Below are positions 25,660-35,848 of a DNA stretch of 43,995 bases, piece by piece. The notes below the pieces were generated by a model, which was not told the DNA's origin, did no database searches, and saw only the letters and a program-made list of their open reading frames with translations. How positions within the stretch are numbered: the stretch's first letter is position 1; every line of letters begins with the position of its first letter. Where the stretch lies: positions 1 to 43,995 of the forward strand of contig NZ_JACJTB010000053.1 of the NCBI RefSeq assembly GCF_014698475.1, in the 5' to 3' direction. Source of the stretch: Nostoc spongiaeforme FACHB-130. GTDB lineage: Bacteria; Cyanobacteriota; Cyanobacteriia; Cyanobacteriales; Nostocaceae. The translations under genes and the position numbers were made by a program.

Positions 25660-28600
25660 ATGAACCGCACTGCTATCAAAAACTTTGCTATTTGGGCGCG
25701 TCGTTACTTAAGAGAACAAGTTAAAGCCCGTGCTGCCCAATTTGGCATTACTCACAAAAGCATTACAGAACCTCAGACAGTTGCGGGGGGACTGTTAGTG
25801 GCGGGTCAAACGCTAAATAACACCGAAGCAAACCAGTATCATCAACTGCGGAATCGCTTGCAAGATTTAACCCTGAGCACAGCCGAAGGGTTAACGCTAA
25901 CTTCCAACCAACCCCTGGCGGTAGATACGCTGATAGATGAAATTGCCTACACCTGGTTTAACCGCTTGGCGGCGTTGCGATTTATGGAGGTAAATGGATA
26001 TATCGGGCGGGTGTTGAGTAGTAGTGACCCAAATTTGGTAGATCCTGATTTATTACGGGATGCTAGTTCTATTGCCGAAATGGGCGATTTACCTGGGCTG
26101 GATTTGGATACACTCAATGAGTGGCGTAGTTTTGCCAATCATGATCCTAATCCAGATGAGTTTCTCTACCGTCGTCTGCTGTTAGCTCAGTGTAAAGCCT
26201 TAGCAGAAGGGATTCCGGCACTGTTTGACCCGCGCCAGAACTACCAAGCACTGTTTTTGCCTGGGAATCTGTTAAATCAAGATTCGATTGTGCGAAGGCT
26301 GGTGAAGGAGATTCCAGAGGAGGACTGGCAAGATATTGAGGTAGTGGGTTGGCTATATCAGTTTTATATTTCGGAACGCAAGGATGAGGTAATTGGGGCA
26401 AAGTCGAAGGTTGCAGCAGCAGATATTCCCGCAGCGACGCAATTGTTTACCCCCCACTGGATTGTTCGGTATATGGTGGAGAACAGTCTAGGGCGGTTGT
26501 GGTTAGAGTCTCACCCGGAATCACGCTTGCGTGAATATATGCCCTACTATTTGGAAAATCCTAACGATAATGGTGAGGGTGAAAAACCGCAACCTTTAAC
26601 GCCTCAAGAGTTAACTGTGATAGACCCAGCTTGTGGTAGTGGTCACATTTTGGTGTATGCGTTTGATTTGCTGTTTGAAATTTACAAAGAGCAAGGTTAT
26701 TTAGAACGGGATATTCCGGCGCTGATTTTGACGCACAATCTATATGGTTTAGATATTGATGAACGTGCAGCACAGTTAGCGAGTTTTGCAGTTTTGATGA
26801 AAGCGCGGGCTAAGAATTCGCGTATTTTGCGGAAATCTCTGGCTTTGAATATTATGGCGGTGCGTCCTACTCATAGTCAGACTTTACCACTTGCTACAGA
26901 ATTGAATGCAGAAGATTGGCAACCGTTAATTGAGGCTTTTAAGGATGCAGATAATTTAGGAAGTTTAATTACTCCGCCAGCTTTCGATAGTGAGAAGTTG
27001 AAATGGCAATTAGATAATTTAGAAGCTAGTGATTCGCTATTTCGGGAGTTTGTTCCGGCTTTGCGGGGGTTGTTATTACAGGCGGAGTTGTTGAAGAATC
27101 AGTATTGGGTTGTGGTTGCGAATCCGCCCTATATGGGCGATGGGTCGTTTAATGATGTGGTTAAAAAATTTATAAATAAGAACTATAAAGCTGGCAAAGG
27201 TGATTTATATGCTTGTTATACTCTGAAAAATATTGAATTGTGCATGGCTAACGGTTCATTGGCAATGCTAACCATACCTAACTGGATGTTTTTATCCAGC
27301 TTTGAGGATTTACGTAAATTTATTCTAGAAACAACATTTTTAGAAAGTCTAGTACATAATGGTAGAGGAGTTTTTGGCTCAGACTTTGGTAGTTGTTCGT
27401 TTGTTATTCGTAAGAAAGTTTATCAGAATGGATTAGGAGTATTTAAGAGATTATTTGATAAACAGGGTAGTGTTGCTAGTAATGAGGAACTAGAGCAAAG
27501 GTATTTTAATCACAGTAATTATTATACTAAACCTGCTGATTTTGCAAAGATTCCGGGGTGTGCGATCGCTTATTGGTTGTCAGGGAAAATGATAGATTTA
27601 TTTGGAAAATATGAAAAAATTGAAGATATAACTATTTCTGATGGACAAAATAAGACTGGAGAAAATAATAGATTTTTACGATACTTTTGGGAGTTATTTT
27701 CAAATAAAATTGGCAAAGATAGTAAATGGCGATTCTATGCCAAAGGTGGTGGTTTTAGAAGATGGATTGGTAATTTAGAATCAGTAGTAAATTGGTCAGA
27801 AGAAGCTATATCTCATTACCGTAAAGATCGTATTTGTAGAGTTATACCTGAGTATTTATGGTATAGAGAAGGTATAACTTGGGGTTTAATAACATCATCA
27901 ATTCCTAGTTTTAGAATATTACCTGCATATGCAACTTTTGATGTTGGCGGTTCATCAATATTTTTTCATAATAATGAGCAAATAAGAACTACTCTTGGTT
28001 TACTTAATTCAAAGATAGCTCTTCAATTACTTGAAGTTTTTAATCCTACGCTTAACTTTCAAGTCAGAGATATAAGAAACTTACCTTATACAAATGGATC
28101 TGATCAATCTAAAATAACTTCTATTATTATCAAAATAGAACAAATTTCTAAAACTGATTGGGATACCTTTGAAACATCCTGGGACTTCCAAACCCACCCC
28201 CTATTGCGCCACAACACTAAACACCTCAGCGAAGCTTTCACCATCTGGCAAAACCAATCAGAAACAGCCTTCCGCGAACTCCAACGCCTAGAAGAAGAAA
28301 ACAACCGCTACTGGATAGAAGCATACGGCTTACAAGACGAACTCACCCCAGAAGTACCCGACGACCAAATCACCATCCGCCGCGCCGACTTAAACAGAGA
28401 TATCCGTTCCCTCATCTCCTACGCCGTCGGCTGTATCATGGGACGCTATAGCCTAGACAAACCCGGACTCATTCACGCCGGACAAGCTTTTGGCCCCTCC
28501 CTACATCAAACATTCCCTGCCAGCAGTGATGCAATAATTCCCATCACAGACCAAGCATACTTCGATAACGACATCGTAACCCGCTTCATAGAATTTCTGC

Positions 28601-29175
28601 GTGTCGCCTACAGCCCCGACACCCTAACCGAAAACCTCAACTTCATCGCCAACGCTCTTACCCTAAAAAATGGCGAAACCGCCCAAGAACGTATCCGCCG
28701 CTATTTCCTGCAAGAATTTATTTCCGACCACATCCAAACTTATAAAAAACGCCCGATTTACTGGCTGTTTACCAGTGGTAAAAAACGAGCCTTTGGCGCA
28801 TTAGTCTACTTACACCGCTACAACGAAGACACTCTCGCCCGTATCCGCACCGATTACGTTTTAGAATTGCAAGTCAAACTAGACGGTGAAATTGCCCGCG
28901 CACAGCAACAGCTAGATAACGCCAGTTCCAGCACCGCTAAAAAAGCCGCTACCAACCGCCTCAAAGACCTACAAGCCCAACAGCTAGAACTGCGAGATTA
29001 TCAAGCCAAACTGCAAACCCAAGCCGATGCACGAATCAAACTTGACCTTGATGATGGCGTGGCATACAATTATACACGCTTTAAGGGGTTGGTGTATGAA
29101 GGTGCTGATTTAAAGATGGCTGATTTAGAGAAAGCCTCACAGTGGAAGCTAGAGTTGTTGAAACAGACTAAGTAA
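25660..29175 (+). CDS. pglX: BREX adenine-specific DNA methyltransferase PglX (BrxX)
   Basis: The 1171-aa protein carries the SAM-binding motif DPACGSGHILVYAFDLL from D322 and the N6-adenine motif N488-P-P-Y (VVANPPYMG). The N-terminal WARRYLREQVKARAAQFGI is the usual start of type I PglX. PglX methylates one strand of an asymmetric site to mark self DNA. The N-terminal and C-terminal parts use GC-richer codons, while about 27130-28150 (residues 490-830, containing the expected target recognition region) is strikingly AT-rich with a sharp return to GC-rich codons near 28170. I infer exchange of the specificity part by recombination. The C-terminal coiled coil lies at about 1065-1125. Confidence 0.95.
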   Translation: MNRTAIKNFAIWARRYLREQVKARAAQFGITHKSITEPQTVAGGLLVAGQTLNNTEANQYHQLRNRLQDLTLSTAEGLTLTSNQPLAVDTLIDEIAYTWFNRLAALRFMEVNGYIGRVLSSSDPNLVDPDLLRDASSIAEMGDLPGLDLDTLNEWRSFANHDPNPDEFLYRRLLLAQCKALAEGIPALFDPRQNYQALFLPGNLLNQDSIVRRLVKEIPEEDWQDIEVVGWLYQFYISERKDEVIGAKSKVAAADIPAATQLFTPHWIVRYMVENSLGRLWLESHPESRLREYMPYYLENPNDNGEGEKPQPLTPQELTVIDPACGSGHILVYAFDLLFEIYKEQGYLERDIPALILTHNLYGLDIDERAAQLASFAVLMKARAKNSRILRKSLALNIMAVRPTHSQTLPLATELNAEDWQPLIEAFKDADNLGSLITPPAFDSEKLKWQLDNLEASDSLFREFVPALRGLLLQAELLKNQYWVVVANPPYMGDGSFNDVVKKFINKNYKAGKGDLYACYTLKNIELCMANGSLAMLTIPNWMFLSSFEDLRKFILETTFLESLVHNGRGVFGSDFGSCSFVIRKKVYQNGLGVFKRLFDKQGSVASNEELEQRYFNHSNYYTKPADFAKIPGCAIAYWLSGKMIDLFGKYEKIEDITISDGQNKTGENNRFLRYFWELFSNKIGKDSKWRFYAKGGGFRRWIGNLESVVNWSEEAISHYRKDRICRVIPEYLWYREGITWGLITSSIPSFRILPAYATFDVGGSSIFFHNNEQIRTTLGLLNSKIALQLLEVFNPTLNFQVRDIRNLPYTNGSDQSKITSIIIKIEQISKTDWDTFETSWDFQTHPLLRHNTKHLSEAFTIWQNQSETAFRELQRLEEENNRYWIEAYGLQDELTPEVPDDQITIRRADLNRDIRSLISYAVGCIMGRYSLDKPGLIHAGQAFGPSLHQTFPASSDAIIPITDQAYFDNDIVTRFIEFLRVAYSPDTLTENLNFIANALTLKNGETAQERIRRYFLQEFISDHIQTYKKRPIYWLFTSGKKRAFGALVYLHRYNEDTLARIRTDYVLELQVKLDGEIARAQQQLDNASSSTAKKAATNRLKDLQAQQLELRDYQAKLQTQADARIKLDLDDGVAYNYTRFKGLVYEGADLKMADLEKASQWKLELLKQTK

Positions 29176-29270
29176 CATGGTTTTTTTATTGAAAAATGAA
29201 ATTATTAAATTTTGCTGCAAATGAATTTTATCAATAAAATTTTACTCATTCAATTAATAAAATATAAAAC

Positions 29271-31145
29271 ATGCTAGATAGAATCTATATACAACGCTTT
29301 AAAAAATTTCAAGACTTAGAAGTCTATCTTCGTCCTTTTACAGTACTAATGGGTGAGAATAGTTCGGGCAAAACAACAGTATTACAAGCAATAAATTTAG
29401 CGTTAAGTAGCTTTTTTATCCATCAATTTATATATATAGATAACAATAGTAATTTAAAAATAAAGGATAAAGGTGTAGGTTTAAATGCCTTACCAGGATT
29501 AAGCATTTCAGATTATCGAGAAGTTTTTTACTCCAAAAAATCAGGTTCAAAAATTTCTGCTAGTATTGGACTTGTTGATACAACACAAAATATTTATAAA
29601 CTTCAAATTAGGTCTTTTTTCGGGGCATTCAATATAAAGTGTAACTCGGAAGAATTAGACCTTGCTAATAATCCACAATTACATTTAAAATCACCATTAT
29701 TTATTTCTGGTTTTGTTGGACTTTTATCATCGGAAGAGCGTGCATTTCCTGTAGCCATACAAGATAGGCTTCGTTCTGGACAAGTAAGTGCAATTATTAG
29801 AAATTTATTATTAGACACTAAAGTACAATCACCTACAAAATTCACAAGCCTTAAGGAGAGATTGCAAAGAGATTTCAACTTTTATTTAGATGATATTTCT
29901 TTTGATCAAAACCGAGATTTAAATATATCTGCATATTATAGTGATTTATGTGCTGCACAGAAAATCTCACTAGATTTTAATTCTTCTGGTAGCGGTTTTA
30001 TGCAGGTTTTACAAATACTTGCACCAATTTACCGTTTTTGTCCTGAGCAAGCTTCAGTAGTATTACTTGATGAGCCTGATGCACATTTACACCCTAATTT
30101 ACAAGCTTCCTTAGCAAACACATTGCGTGGCATACAAAAAGAGCTGGGAATTCAAATAATAATTTCTACTCATTCTACATCAATTATTAGAGCAGCAGAC
30201 CCATCTGAAGTTATTCCCATTTCATCACAAGAAAGAGTTAACAAACCTTTAGTAGGTTCAGATGATGTAGAAGATCAAATATCTGCTCGTATCGATACAT
30301 ATGATTTAGGTAAATCAGTCATTAGTGGTAAGCTAGTCTTTCTAGAAGATTCTGATACTTCTATACTCGAAGCTTTTGATAAAGTTTTATCTACAGGATG
30401 CTTTTCAGGAGCAAATACAGTCCCTGTATTAAAAGGTAGAAGTAAAGATGATAAAGTTCCATTTCAAATGAATGAAGTTCTAAATGAATTTGTTGGACGT
30501 GAGGTTGAAATTCATTTTGTTAGGGATGGAGATGGAATTAGTTCAGAATGGAGAGAAAAGCTGAACGAATATGCTAATAAACGTAATGTAATTCTCCATC
30601 AACTAAAAAGGCATGAGATAGAAAACTATCTATTATCTCCTAGTTTAATATTTAAGGCTTTAACCCATAATCATCCCGATAAAAATATACCTAGTGAGGA
30701 GATGATAAAGACTAAAATAGTAACACTACTCCAGCAAACCATAGGAATGAGTAAATATAGTTTTGATGACAATTTAGAAGATAGTATTTACAAAACAGCT
30801 TTGTTGTTAAAAATACAAGAATATCGTAATCCTCAAGCTTGCGAGAGTGAATCTAAAAAACAACGAGCAAGATATGAGACATATGAAAATATAGATGAGT
30901 TATTGACTGTAGGTATGGGCAAGGAAACTTTAAGAGGAATTATGGCGTGGCTAAATGATGATTTAAAATTGAATTTATCCAAAAATGACATTCTTAAATG
31001 TCTTGAACCTAGTGACATACCCGAAGAAATTAAAAACATATTAGAGCAATTAAGATCCAAGGAATCGAAATCCTCTCCTATGGGTTTACCTAAAGTAGTA
31101 GAGGAGATTGAAGATGATGAAATCGATGAGGAAGAACCTGAGTAA
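29271..31145 (+). CDS. ABC-ATPase + TOPRIM protein (OLD-like or fused PARIS-like), inserted in BREX
   Basis: The 624-aa protein has an SMC/ABC-type ATPase in its first half: Walker A GENSSGKTT (28-36), a signature-like NSSGSGFMQV, Walker B VVLLDEPDAHLHP (D267, E268) and the STHS switch near 303. The second half is TOPRIM-like: LVFLEDSD with E359, then RDGDG with D419 and D421, then HEIENYLL at 450-457, a motif I associate with DUF4435/AriB-type nucleases. The last 15 residues are acidic. The gene is far more AT-rich than its neighbours and sits between pglX and pglZ, the place where brxU occurs in a known BREX locus. It could be an OLD nuclease or a fused AriA-AriB. Role as an accessory or guard defence is inference. 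Confidence 0.8.
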   Translation: MLDRIYIQRFKKFQDLEVYLRPFTVLMGENSSGKTTVLQAINLALSSFFIHQFIYIDNNSNLKIKDKGVGLNALPGLSISDYREVFYSKKSGSKISASIGLVDTTQNIYKLQIRSFFGAFNIKCNSEELDLANNPQLHLKSPLFISGFVGLLSSEERAFPVAIQDRLRSGQVSAIIRNLLLDTKVQSPTKFTSLKERLQRDFNFYLDDISFDQNRDLNISAYYSDLCAAQKISLDFNSSGSGFMQVLQILAPIYRFCPEQASVVLLDEPDAHLHPNLQASLANTLRGIQKELGIQIIISTHSTSIIRAADPSEVIPISSQERVNKPLVGSDDVEDQISARIDTYDLGKSVISGKLVFLEDSDTSILEAFDKVLSTGCFSGANTVPVLKGRSKDDKVPFQMNEVLNEFVGREVEIHFVRDGDGISSEWREKLNEYANKRNVILHQLKRHEIENYLLSPSLIFKALTHNHPDKNIPSEEMIKTKIVTLLQQTIGMSKYSFDDNLEDSIYKTALLLKIQEYRNPQACESESKKQRARYETYENIDELLTVGMGKETLRGIMAWLNDDLKLNLSKNDILKCLEPSDIPEEIKNILEQLRSKESKSSPMGLPKVVEEIEDDEIDEEEPE

Positions 31146-31204
31146 TTGCAAATCTTGAGCTAATTTACATTCACAAGTTTTTAATTATTGGTTCAATTAT
31201 CTTC

Positions 31205-33769
31205 ATGAACACTACTCGTATCCAAAACACCCTACAAACCCTGTTTCAAGATTCTGCCCGTTGGCCACATTCAGGACGACGGGTGGTGTTTTGGTACGAC
31301 CCTGACCAACAATTTGCCAGCAGTTTCAATGAACTTCAACTCGAAGGCGTAGAAAAACTTCAACTCGCTGATACTCCCTTCACCACCAAATATCACCTTT
31401 TAGTTGAGAAACCCACACAAGCTTTTTTACTGTACGCTCCCTTTGGAGAACCTGCACCTCAAGAAAACTGGCTTCTAGATATTCAAAAAAGCGGCTTAAC
31501 CTTCTCCGCTGACCCCGCAGCCCTCATCTATGCAGATTTAGGTTTGCGACAACGCCGCTTAGAAACAGTCATCAAAGAACACATAAAATTCTTTAAAAAC
31601 CGTAAGCGGAAAGAAGCCCTACAAGCAATGGGCATTTCTCCTGATAGCGACGAGCAAGGATTACTCCTGGCTATGCTTTCTGTCCTTGCAGGCTTAAAAG
31701 TACCCGATGCAGGTACACTCATTCGGCGGGTGTTGCTGGGGGGGTTATTAGAATCTGATAATGCTCTCTGGTCTGATATTGAGCGTTTCGTTTCTCCAGA
31801 AGCCTTTTGGGAAGTAGTCCAAGAACACACTGACTTTCCCAAGCAAAACCCCAGCTTAAATAAATTATTCGTGCAGTTGCTAATAACTCATTTTGCTCAA
31901 TCACTGCACGGCGCGATGCCATCTGGGCTAACAAACCAAGTTATCATGCCTAAACAACGGGCTTACGCCTTCATCGACCAGTGGATGCGTGACCAGCAAG
32001 ATTCCCCAGGCTGGAAAACCCTCAGCAATGAAGTAGCAGACCAGTTACATATATTTGATGCTTTAGAGAATTTAGAACCAGAAGTTTTATTTGAAGCAGC
32101 CAGTTTCGAGGTTGTAGACCAAGTATTAATTCGCGCCTGTGTTAAAACACTAAGGACGCAAATTTGGCAACCAACAATGGAATTAACCCCTTGGCGAACT
32201 TGGTTAAAAGCTCGTCACACCCTAATTTGGTTCCCTAAATATGAGAAAATTTATCAAGCTTTGGAAGCCGCGATCGCACTTTTGGAATTCAAGCAGCAAT
32301 ACATAGCAGGATTCCGCCAGCCAGCCCCAGTCTTATTTAAAGCTTACGCCAGTAATCTGTACTCCTTTGACAAAGCTTACCGCCAGTTTATAGTACATAG
32401 TGATGATGCTCACGGAGACATCCTCAAAGGCTTAATTGAAGACGTAGAAAATTTATACACCCAATGGTTTTTGGATGAACTCGGGGAAGCTTGGTCAGAT
32501 GCCCTTGGTAAAACTTGGGAATTGGAAGGCATAGCATCCCAAACCAGATTTTTTGGTAGGCACGTTTTTCCAATTTTAGAACGGAGCGATCGCGAAAAAG
32601 CTTTTGTAATTATCTCCGATGCCTTGCGCTACGAAGTTGCCAGCGAACTCGAAGAGGTAATTAAGAAAGAAATCCGGGGTGAAACTACTCTAGAGGCGCA
32701 ATTAGGAGTTTTACCCAGCGTTACCCGGTTGGGGATGGCAGCAATCCTTCCTGGCTCAAAATTAGAACTAATACCAGGCGATGATGATGTCCGGCTCGAT
32801 GGGCTTAGTACCAAGGGTACGCTAGCAAGGCAAAAAGTATTAACCGAAAATAGCCGTGTTGATACCACAGTACTCAATGCTAAAGACCTACTGGCGATGA
32901 GTACAGAGGAAGGAAGGGTAGCTGTGCAACCCTATCGCCTAATTTACATTTATCACAACGTCATTGATGCAACGGGCGATAAACCCGCCAATGAACGCCA
33001 AGTATTATCAGCTTGCAGCACAGCAATTAGTGAACTGCTACGGCTGGTCAAAAAAATCTGCAATTCTATCAACGGTACAAACGTCATTATCACTGCTGAC
33101 CACGGGTTTTTATACCAACGCCGCCCAATTCAAGAAGCAGACAAGCGCCCCTTACCAAGTGGTGAAGCAGTGCTGGAAAACAAACGCCGCTATTTGCTGG
33201 CACGGGAACAGGTAAATGACCCAACCTTGCTGCACTTCAGCTTGCCTTATATAGAAAATGACACGATCGCCATTGTACCCCGTGGCAGTTTACGCTTTGC
33301 CGTTCAAGGGGCAGGAGCGCAGTTTGTTCATGGTGGTGCATCCCTTCAAGAAGTGTGCGTACCTGTTCTTACCTATCATCACCAAAGGGCAGTAAAAGGT
33401 GACGAAGGCCCAGCCCGGAAAGTAGGTGTACAGGTCAGTGCCAGAGTCAGAAGAGTGACGAACAATCGTTTTAGCTTGACATTAGTACAAACTGAAGCAG
33501 TTGAGGGCAGATGGCGATCACGTCAAGTTACAGTTGCCTTATACGATCCCCAAACCCTTATGCCCATAACAGATGTCCGAGGAGCCAACTTAAGCAGTAC
33601 CAGTCCTCATCCTAGCGAAAGAGAAATTAGCTTAAGGTTAACAGTGGCGATCGCTAATCCCCCTAGTAACGCCTTTCTCATAGTCAAGGATGCAGATGAC
33701 GAAAGTGAATTGCTACGCGAAAATTGGTCAGTTAGTTTAGGAATCGCCAACGACTTTGGAGATTTCTAA
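31205..33769 (+). CDS. pglZ: BREX alkaline-phosphatase-fold protein PglZ
   Basis: The 854-aa protein is of typical type I length. The phosphatase-superfamily core is recognisable from IISDALRYEVASEL (metal ligand D472) and TADHGFLYQR (D632, H633), with LIYIYHNVIDATGD between. PglZ is the defining gene of all BREX types; studied homologues are metal-dependent nucleases or phosphodiesterases and bind BrxB. The N-terminal half is helical, and the C-terminal 130 residues are a beta-rich domain. Its base composition returns to that of brxC after the AT-rich insert upstream. Confidence 0.95.
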   Translation: MNTTRIQNTLQTLFQDSARWPHSGRRVVFWYDPDQQFASSFNELQLEGVEKLQLADTPFTTKYHLLVEKPTQAFLLYAPFGEPAPQENWLLDIQKSGLTFSADPAALIYADLGLRQRRLETVIKEHIKFFKNRKRKEALQAMGISPDSDEQGLLLAMLSVLAGLKVPDAGTLIRRVLLGGLLESDNALWSDIERFVSPEAFWEVVQEHTDFPKQNPSLNKLFVQLLITHFAQSLHGAMPSGLTNQVIMPKQRAYAFIDQWMRDQQDSPGWKTLSNEVADQLHIFDALENLEPEVLFEAASFEVVDQVLIRACVKTLRTQIWQPTMELTPWRTWLKARHTLIWFPKYEKIYQALEAAIALLEFKQQYIAGFRQPAPVLFKAYASNLYSFDKAYRQFIVHSDDAHGDILKGLIEDVENLYTQWFLDELGEAWSDALGKTWELEGIASQTRFFGRHVFPILERSDREKAFVIISDALRYEVASELEEVIKKEIRGETTLEAQLGVLPSVTRLGMAAILPGSKLELIPGDDDVRLDGLSTKGTLARQKVLTENSRVDTTVLNAKDLLAMSTEEGRVAVQPYRLIYIYHNVIDATGDKPANERQVLSACSTAISELLRLVKKICNSINGTNVIITADHGFLYQRRPIQEADKRPLPSGEAVLENKRRYLLAREQVNDPTLLHFSLPYIENDTIAIVPRGSLRFAVQGAGAQFVHGGASLQEVCVPVLTYHHQRAVKGDEGPARKVGVQVSARVRRVTNNRFSLTLVQTEAVEGRWRSRQVTVALYDPQTLMPITDVRGANLSSTSPHPSEREISLRLTVAIANPPSNAFLIVKDADDESELLRENWSVSLGIANDFGDF

Positions 33770-33792
33770 GCCAACATTTTAACTACTATCTT

Positions 33793-33823
33793 GCCCCTTG
33801 CTCCCTGCTCCCTTGCCCTTGCC
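33793..33823 (+). repeat. Pyrimidine-rich short repeat before brxL
   Basis: A run of near-repeats of CTTGCCC and CTCCCTG fills the 60-base pglZ-brxL gap. It resembles the short tandemly repeated heptamers common in cyanobacterial intergenic DNA. It is translatable in frame with brxL from an upstream TTG, which makes some starts too long. Confidence 0.5.
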
Positions 33824-33829
33824 TCTAGT

Positions 33830-35848
33830 ATGGACGACCTGAACCAAAAGCTAAACAGCATTTACCCAGGAAAGGTAGTGCGTAAAGACCTAACTAAACG
33901 TATCAAAGAAGGCGCTAATGTACCAGTGTATGTGCTGGAGTATCTGCTGGGTATGTACTGCGCGACCGACGACGAAATCACCATTGACGAGGGCGTTGCT
34001 CGTGTCAAGAATATCCTGGCTCAGAATTATGTTCGTCCTGATGAGGCAGAACAGGTTAAATCCAAGATTCGGGAATTGGGGCGATTTACTATCATTGACC
34101 AAGTAACAGTAACCCTCAACGAAAAAGATGACATTTACCAAGGTAGTTTAATGAACCTGGGTATTAAAGGCATAGTCATCGACCCAGAAATCGTCAAACC
34201 AAATCCAAAACTCTTGGGTAGTGGTATCTGGTGCATCCTGCAACTAGAGTACGAAGCAGGAACCAAACCCAGCCCCTTCCTTGTGGGTAGCCTCAAACCC
34301 ATCCAAATGCCTAACGTGGATATGGAAGAACTTTTTGCAGGTCGCCCAGCTTTTGATCGTAGTGAATGGATTGACTTGTTAATTCGGTCAACAGGACTGG
34401 AACCGACTACCGTCAGTGAAGACGTGAAATGGCATTTACTAGCCCGTATAGTACCCCTTTGCGAGAATAACTACAACTGCTGCGAACTTGGCCCCCGTTC
34501 TACAGGCAAATCCCACGTTTACAAAGAAGTTTCTCCTAACTCAATCCTTGTTTCTGGTGGTAAAACTACAGTAGCCAACCTATTCTACAATATGTCCACC
34601 CGTCGTGTGGGACTAGTGGGTTTATTTGACGTAGTTGCCTTTGATGAAGTAGCAGGCATCAGCTTTCATGATAATGACGGTGTGCAAATCATGAAAGACT
34701 ACATGGCATCGGGTTCCTTTGCACGGGGTAAGGCTGAGATTACCGCCAATGCTTCTATGGTTTTTGTTGGCAACATTAATCAAAGCGTAGAATCCTTGGT
34801 GAAAACTTCTCACCTGCTTGCACCTTTCCCCGAAGCCATGATTGACACTGCCTTTTTCGACCGCTTTCATGCCTATATTCCAGGCTGGGAAATCCCCAAA
34901 TTCAGCCCTAAAAACTTCACTGACCAATACGGTTTTATCGTAGATTATTTAGCTGAATGGCTGCGGGAAATGCGTAAACGCAGTTTTGCCGATGCGATCG
35001 ACTCCTTCTTTCGGTTGGGTAATAACCTGAAGCAAAGAGATGTGCAAGCGGTTCGCAAAACCGTATCTGGTCTACTAAAGCTGCTCTTCCCAGATGGATC
35101 ATTTAGCAAAGAAGACGTGCGTGAAGCTCTAGTTTATGCACTACGGGTGCGACGGCGAGTCAAGGAACAGCTAAAGAAAATTGGCGGCATGGAATTTTAC
35201 GATGTACATTTCAGCTACATCGACCTGGAAACTTTAGAAGAGCATTTTGTCTCAGTTCCAGAACAGGGAGGGTCAAGCCTGATTAGTCAAGATGTGCTGA
35301 CTCCTGGACATTTACACTTTGTCAGTATTGGAGATAGCGGCATAATCGGCACATTCAAACTCGAACTGCAAACAGTACCTGGTAGTGGCAAGCTAGTACG
35401 TACTGGTATAGCAAATACTGGCAAAATGAAGGATAGCTTGAACATTGCCACTAATTACTTCAAAGCTAACGCTCAAAGAGTTAGTAGCAGTATTCACCCA
35501 GGCAATTGGGATTTCCTGCTACAGTTAATAGATTTACAAGGGGCTGGAACACCAGAAGAGAGTGCATTAGCATTATTTGTTTCTTTATGCTCTGCCTCCC
35601 TGAAACGGAGCGTCCAGACTCAATTTGCCATATTTGGTGAGATGACTTTGGGAGGTACTATTACCCCAGTCAGTAACCTAGCAGGTAGCCTGCAAGTAGC
35701 CTTTGATGCAGGCGCAAAACGCATACTTCTACCAATGGCCAGCGCCGTGGATTTAGCCAGCGTCCCGCCAGAGTTGTTTGCTAAATTTCAAACATCGTTT
35801 TACGCTGACCCAGTAGACGCAGTATTTAAAGCCCTAGCCGTCGATTAA
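33830..35848 (+). CDS. brxL: BREX protein BrxL (AAA+ with Lon-like domain)
   Basis: The 672-aa protein (from ATG 33830, MDDLNQKLNSIYPGKVV) has Walker A LGPRSTGKSHVYKE at about 220-231, Walker B DVVAFDEVAG and a C-terminal Lon-protease-like domain at about 560-670. In that domain EFGEMTLGG-type strands are present, but where Lon has its catalytic Lys the sequence reads LAGSLQVAFDAG, so the Ser-Lys dyad looks absent. Studied BrxL is an MCM-like DNA-binding AAA+ ring, not a protease; it is required for phage defence but not for methylation. Its TAA stop overlaps that of the convergent brxA inside a TTAA. Confidence 0.95.
   Translation: MDDLNQKLNSIYPGKVVRKDLTKRIKEGANVPVYVLEYLLGMYCATDDEITIDEGVARVKNILAQNYVRPDEAEQVKSKIRELGRFTIIDQVTVTLNEKDDIYQGSLMNLGIKGIVIDPEIVKPNPKLLGSGIWCILQLEYEAGTKPSPFLVGSLKPIQMPNVDMEELFAGRPAFDRSEWIDLLIRSTGLEPTTVSEDVKWHLLARIVPLCENNYNCCELGPRSTGKSHVYKEVSPNSILVSGGKTTVANLFYNMSTRRVGLVGLFDVVAFDEVAGISFHDNDGVQIMKDYMASGSFARGKAEITANASMVFVGNINQSVESLVKTSHLLAPFPEAMIDTAFFDRFHAYIPGWEIPKFSPKNFTDQYGFIVDYLAEWLREMRKRSFADAIDSFFRLGNNLKQRDVQAVRKTVSGLLKLLFPDGSFSKEDVREALVYALRVRRRVKEQLKKIGGMEFYDVHFSYIDLETLEEHFVSVPEQGGSSLISQDVLTPGHLHFVSIGDSGIIGTFKLELQTVPGSGKLVRTGIANTGKMKDSLNIATNYFKANAQRVSSSIHPGNWDFLLQLIDLQGAGTPEESALALFVSLCSASLKRSVQTQFAIFGEMTLGGTITPVSNLAGSLQVAFDAGAKRILLPMASAVDLASVPPELFAKFQTSFYADPVDAVFKALAVD

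Noticed and set aside
33791-33829. Longer N-terminus for BrxL from an upstream TTG
   Set aside because: It translates a pyrimidine-rich intergenic repeat, and the BrxL-like sequence begins at ATG 33830.
21461-35848. Type II BREX (Pgl) or DISARM assignment
   Set aside because: brxA, brxB, brxC and brxL are the type I set; pglW, pglY, brxD and the DISARM methylase and PLD genes are absent.
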